Positions 62,701 to 64,000 of a stretch of 64,000 bases of DNA are shown piece after piece. The translations under genes were made by a program, and so were the position numbers. Source of the DNA: Amycolatopsis nalaikhensis (lineage in GTDB: Bacteria > Actinomycetota > Actinomycetes > Mycobacteriales > Pseudonocardiaceae). Where the stretch lies: positions 7,881,501 through 7,945,500 of the forward strand of contig NZ_CP127173.1 in the NCBI RefSeq assembly GCF_030264295.1. Reading direction: 5' to 3'. Positions within the stretch are counted from its first letter, which is position 1. Each line of letters starts with the position of its first letter. The notes below the pieces were generated by a model. That model saw nothing but the letters and a program-made list of their open reading frames with translations. It did no database searches and was not told the DNA's origin.

Positions 62701-64000
62701 CGGGGTCCAGCTGGCGCGCGGCTACCTCGGCCGCCCCGGGCTCAGCGCCGTACGGTTCGTCGCCGACCCGTACGGCCCGCCCGGGTCCCGGATGTACCGC
62801 ACCGGCGACCTCGCCCGCTTCCGCCCGGACGGGGTGCTCGAGTTCCTCGGCCGCGGCGACGAGCAGATCAAGATCCGCGGCTTCCGCGTCGAACCTGGCG
62901 AGATCGCCGCGACCCTCGCCGCGCACGACGACGTCGCCCACGCCGTGGTCGTGGCCCGCGAGGACCGGCCGGGGGACGTCCGCCTGGTCGGGTACGTCGT
63001 GCCCGCCGAACTGTCACCCCCGGACGAGACCGAGCAGGTCGGCGAGTGGCGCGAGCTGTACGACGCGATGTACTCCGGCGCCGAAGACGAATTCGAGGGC
63101 TGGAACTCCAGCTACACCGGAGAACCCATTCCCCGCGACGAGATGCGGGAGTGGCGGGACGCGATCGTCATGCGGATCCGGTCGCTGAAGCCGAAACGCG
63201 TGCTCGAGATCGGTGTCGGCACCGGCCTGCTGCTCAGGGAACTGGCGCCGCATTGTGAGACCTACTGGGGCACGGACTTCTCCGCCGAGGTCATCGCGGC
63301 GCTGGGGCGCCGGGTCGCGGCCGACCCCGGGCTCGCCGATCGGGTGGAACTGCGTACCGGCGATGCCGCGGACGTCTCCGGGCTGCCGTCCGGGTTCTTC
63401 GACACCATCGTGCTCAACTCCGTCGTCCAGTACTTCCCGAGCGGGACCTACCTTCTGGACGTCCTGCGGAAGGCACTCGACCTGCTCGCGCCGGGCGGGG
63501 CGCTGTTCGTCGGTGATGTCCGCGACCTGCGTCAGGTGCGGGCGTTCCACACTGCGGTGGCCGACGCCCGCGGGGGCGACGTCGACCAGAACCTCCTGCG
63601 GGAGAAGGAGCTTCTGGTCGCGCCCGAGTTCTTCGCGGGACTCGACGGCGTCACCGCGGACATCCGGGTCAAGCGCGGCCGGGCGGTCAACGAGCTGACC
63701 CAGTTCCGCTACGACGTGGTGCTGCGGGCGGGTTCGGCTGCGGCACCCGAGGTCCCCAAGCTCGTGTGGGGAGCCGATCTCTCCACTGTGGACGAGGTCA
63801 CCGGGCCGAGCCGGATCGAGCGGGTTCCGAACGCCCGCACCGCACCGGACGGCGTCGATCCCGAAGACTGGTACGAATTCGGCGAGGCGCACGGCTACCG
63901 CACGGTCGTGACCTGGTCCGCCGAAGGCGACGGCTCGGTCGACGTCGTGTTCACCACCGGCGACCCCGCCGGGGCGTTCCGGCCCGGCAGCGGGCCGCTC
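56744..64000 (+). CDS. Siderophore NRPS, C*-A-MT-T-C-A-MT... (runs off the window)
   Basis: The first 2419 codons are present from GTG 56744 (GGGAGG 11 bases upstream). Residues about 8-200 are the C-terminal half of a condensation domain without the HHxxxDG half. Then come A1 (YTSGSTGRPKG near 365) interrupted before its last motif by a methyltransferase (VLEIGVGSG near 720), motif A10 near 1085 and carrier T1 (FFALGGHSLLATRL near 1140). A full C domain follows (HHIAADGW near 1326). A2 (YTSGSTGRPKG near 1792) has FDVSVWEF, a His in VHFVPS, and YGPTEASVDVT, the pattern of serine-activating domains. A2 carries a second methyltransferase (VLEIGVGTG near 2154). A1 specificity is unclear. Linkage to the N-hydroxylase, formyltransferase and iron boxes makes a hydroxamate peptide siderophore likely. 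Confidence 0.9.
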   Translation, partial: MSNGDAVQQVADLGFWRDRLASAPKELPLPVDRPHAAEPVVARRARPRPAADEVTLLAAFTVLLSRYAGTADVVLGIGSLVPLRVDLGGTPGFADVVARVREARDEALAHQVPFGELVAEVDPEPGRGGSVLVNVGFGAETDLPLDLNLSVDGDELVARYRADVLDASTVDRMLDHLEHLLADARHRPQWPVHRLDLMSETELRKLLEDWNDTDLATPLATLPELFADRVREAPDAVALVFEDEELTYAELDARANQLAHVLIGRGAGPERVVALAVPRSVEMVVAELAVLKAGAAYLPLDQDYPAERIAFMVADARPVCVVTTSDLADRFDGDVLLLDELSLDGVPDTDPAAAIVPANAAYVIYTSGSTGRPKGVVVSHAGVAKLVATQSQRFGVGPHSRVLQFASPSFDVAFWDLCLGLLSGGRLVIVPAERRVPGPELAEYAHAHGVDFMILPPALLAEFPEDCDLPRDSVLLAGTERVSPELVRRWAPGRRMFNAYGPTEATTNSTLGLCDPDIAPGSAVPIGVPDPGTRAYVLDAHLAPVPVGVVGELYLAGSSLARGYLGRPGLTAERFVADPFGSGGRLYRTGDLVKWLPDGRLVFLGRADDQVKIRGYRIELGEIESVLAEHPRVGQSVVVARDGQLVAYAVPVPDRDEAAEQGHVEEWHAVHEEMLAGTTGIEENFAGWTSSYDGADIPLPEMREWHAATVERIRSLRPKRVLEIGVGSGLILSRIAPDAEAYWGVDLSESAIENVRREVVGTPFADKVHLAARPAHDLGELPDFDTVIINSVAQYFPSADYLAEVVRTVAGHLAPGGTIFLGDVRNLRSLRAFRTAVELRHGRADVAAVDQAIAREGELLLDPDFFPALARELDGFDDVDLWVKRGQAHNELTRHRYDVVLRRAPKPAAAAEQVVAFDDLGAVERFLAAETPERLRVTGIPDARLAGELAAVRALDEGDVEGAQAALEQRDGVDPEALHRLGDRAGYRVAVTWAAEPGELEAVFMRPNVALGASSAPNATLGRSGGAAYRPVRPAGSPASYANAPAARRETGALVASLRAHVGDRLPQYMVPSAFVLLDKLPVLASGKLDRKALPSPERFTGGPGRAPRNPVEQLLCEMFADVLGLPQAGPDDDFFALGGHSLLATRLIQRIRAAVGAEVPVRAVFDAPTPAALADLVAGSVDGTERRPLTRVAERPERLPLSFAQQRLWFLHGLEGGSATYNVPLVMRLSGELDVEALRAALNDVVGRHEALRTVFPTADGVPYQRVLPEGTVELAVHVVAESEVDEAVDGLVRGVFDLGAGVPVRAALLTVDPRRHVLVVVVHHIAADGWSLSPLWRDVATAYRARLRGDAPEWTPLPVQYADYTLWQRDRLAAEEQSQLDYWRDALDGLPERITLPLDRPHPAVSAYRGGFFTFGWDAGLQAGLVDLARACGASPFMVVHAGLTALLSRLGAGTDIPIGTPIAGRTDPALDDLVGFFVNTLVLRVDTGGDPSFRELVARVRERSLDAYAHQDVPFERLVEVLNPVRSLAHHPLFQTMLAWQNTPGSGVELPGLTATERPVGTGTAKFDLWFSFTERADGIDGQAEFNAEVFDRATVTGLLDRLEVLLRQVVSAPDRRLGSLDVLTPAERAGLEAVWSGALEDVPAVTVPELFAAQVARTPDQVALVFEDEELTYAELDAVSNRLARVLAERGAGPERVVALALPRSTHLVTAILAVLKTGAAYLPLDPGYPADRIAFMLDDARPALVLATAETAVAGALLLDDPATLAGVPAEPLPDVMLRPENPAYVIYTSGSTGRPKGVVVPHAGIVNRLLWMQDEYGLTGDDRVLQKTPSSFDVSVWEFLWPLITGATEVLARPDGHKDPAYLARLIRDRGITTVHFVPSMLQVFLQEPTAGECTSLRRVLCSGEALPADAVTQFGQVLDAELHNLYGPTEASVDVTSWPTSPEESSVPIGRPVWNTRTYVLDAELRPVPPGTPGELYLAGVQLARGYLGRPGLSAVRFVADPYGPPGSRMYRTGDLARFRPDGVLEFLGRGDEQIKIRGFRVEPGEIAATLAAHDDVAHAVVVAREDRPGDVRLVGYVVPAELSPPDETEQVGEWRELYDAMYSGAEDEFEGWNSSYTGEPIPRDEMREWRDAIVMRIRSLKPKRVLEIGVGTGLLLRELAPHCETYWGTDFSAEVIAALGRRVAADPGLADRVELRTGDAADVSGLPSGFFDTIVLNSVVQYFPSGTYLLDVLRKALDLLAPGGALFVGDVRDLRQVRAFHTAVADARGGDVDQNLLREKELLVAPEFFAGLDGVTADIRVKRGRAVNELTQFRYDVVLRAGSAAAPEVPKLVWGADLSTVDEVTGPSRIERVPNARTAPDGVDPEDWYEFGEAHGYRTVVTWSAEGDGSVDVVFTTGDPAGAFRPGSGPL
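59761..59809. repeat. Palindromic repeat element inside the NRPS coding sequence
   Basis: A 22-base arm (CCCCAATGTGGCGTTGGGTG...) at 59761-59782 pairs with 59788-59809 with one mismatch around a 5-base loop. It is translated in frame as about 16 residues (RPNVALGASSAPNATLG), in the linker between the methyltransferase insertion and the end of A1. It has the look of an iterated intergenic palindrome that has landed in a gene without breaking the frame. Confidence 0.7.

Overview
The window is a piece of a very GC-rich actinomycete chromosome. It is most like Amycolatopsis or another member of the Pseudonocardiales. This rests on more than 70% G+C by eye, GTG starts with translationally coupled overlaps, DasR-type and DmdR/IdeR-type operators, hydroxamate-siderophore NRPS genes, and an iterated TCCAC(A/T)GTGGA palindrome. 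The genus is inference. The window is rich in secreted hydrolases and biosynthetic clusters. One gene is cut at the left edge (DJ-1/PfpI) and one at the right edge (NRPS).

Layout. 0-7.4 kb: a DJ-1/PfpI membrane protein, a NarL-type two-component system, then a double-headed glycosyltransferase coupled to a HemN-like radical SAM enzyme. 7.5-11.1 kb: secreted GH25 lysozyme, secreted SGNH hydrolase and small proteins, including a ClpX-type zinc-finger protein behind a nested inverted repeat. 11.3-20.9 kb: a compact biosynthetic cluster with two regulators, a DrrAB-type exporter, a DUF5988-like small protein, a ketosynthase III fused to a CocE/NonD hydrolase, a PapA-like acyltransferase and a GT1 glycosyltransferase. 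20.9-30.9 kb: a convergent operon with an oligopeptide-type ABC importer, GH1 beta-glucosidase, solute-binding lipoprotein, a second CocE/NonD hydrolase closely related to the fused one, and a TetR regulator; then a GAF-LuxR regulator. 31-35.1 kb: acyl-CoA ligase, Tat-exported esterase, ArpA-like TetR and SnoaL-like protein. 35.5-42.2 kb: aspartate kinase, a Pls-type membrane NRPS and a class III aminotransferase, read here as a poly-diaminobutyrate cluster. 42.2-46.7 kb: DUF4142 protein, tRNA-Pro, a secreted polysaccharide-lyase-like enzyme and a secreted chitinase, the last two behind DasR-type sites. 46.8-50.3 kb: enoyl-CoA hydratase, PaaX regulator and ABC-F protein with a 300-bp tandem duplication at its 3' end. 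50.8-64 kb: an iron-regulated siderophore locus with formyltransferase, N-hydroxylase, FecCDE-type transporter and a large NRPS.

Two themes stand out. First, the convergent operons at 13.4-29.2 kb carry paralogous CocE/NonD modules, one of them fused to a ketosynthase. They look like opposite halves of one system: make, glycosylate and export versus import, deglycosylate and hydrolyse. I know of no described system with this architecture. Second, four genes are broken in this sequence by the same lesion, one extra base inside GAGCTC followed by GA: the acyltransferase, the GAF-LuxR regulator, the aminotransferase and the formyltransferase. The drrA-like gene carries two compensating indels of another kind. 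A recurrent assembly or base-calling error is the plain explanation, but these genes should not be read as simple ORFs.
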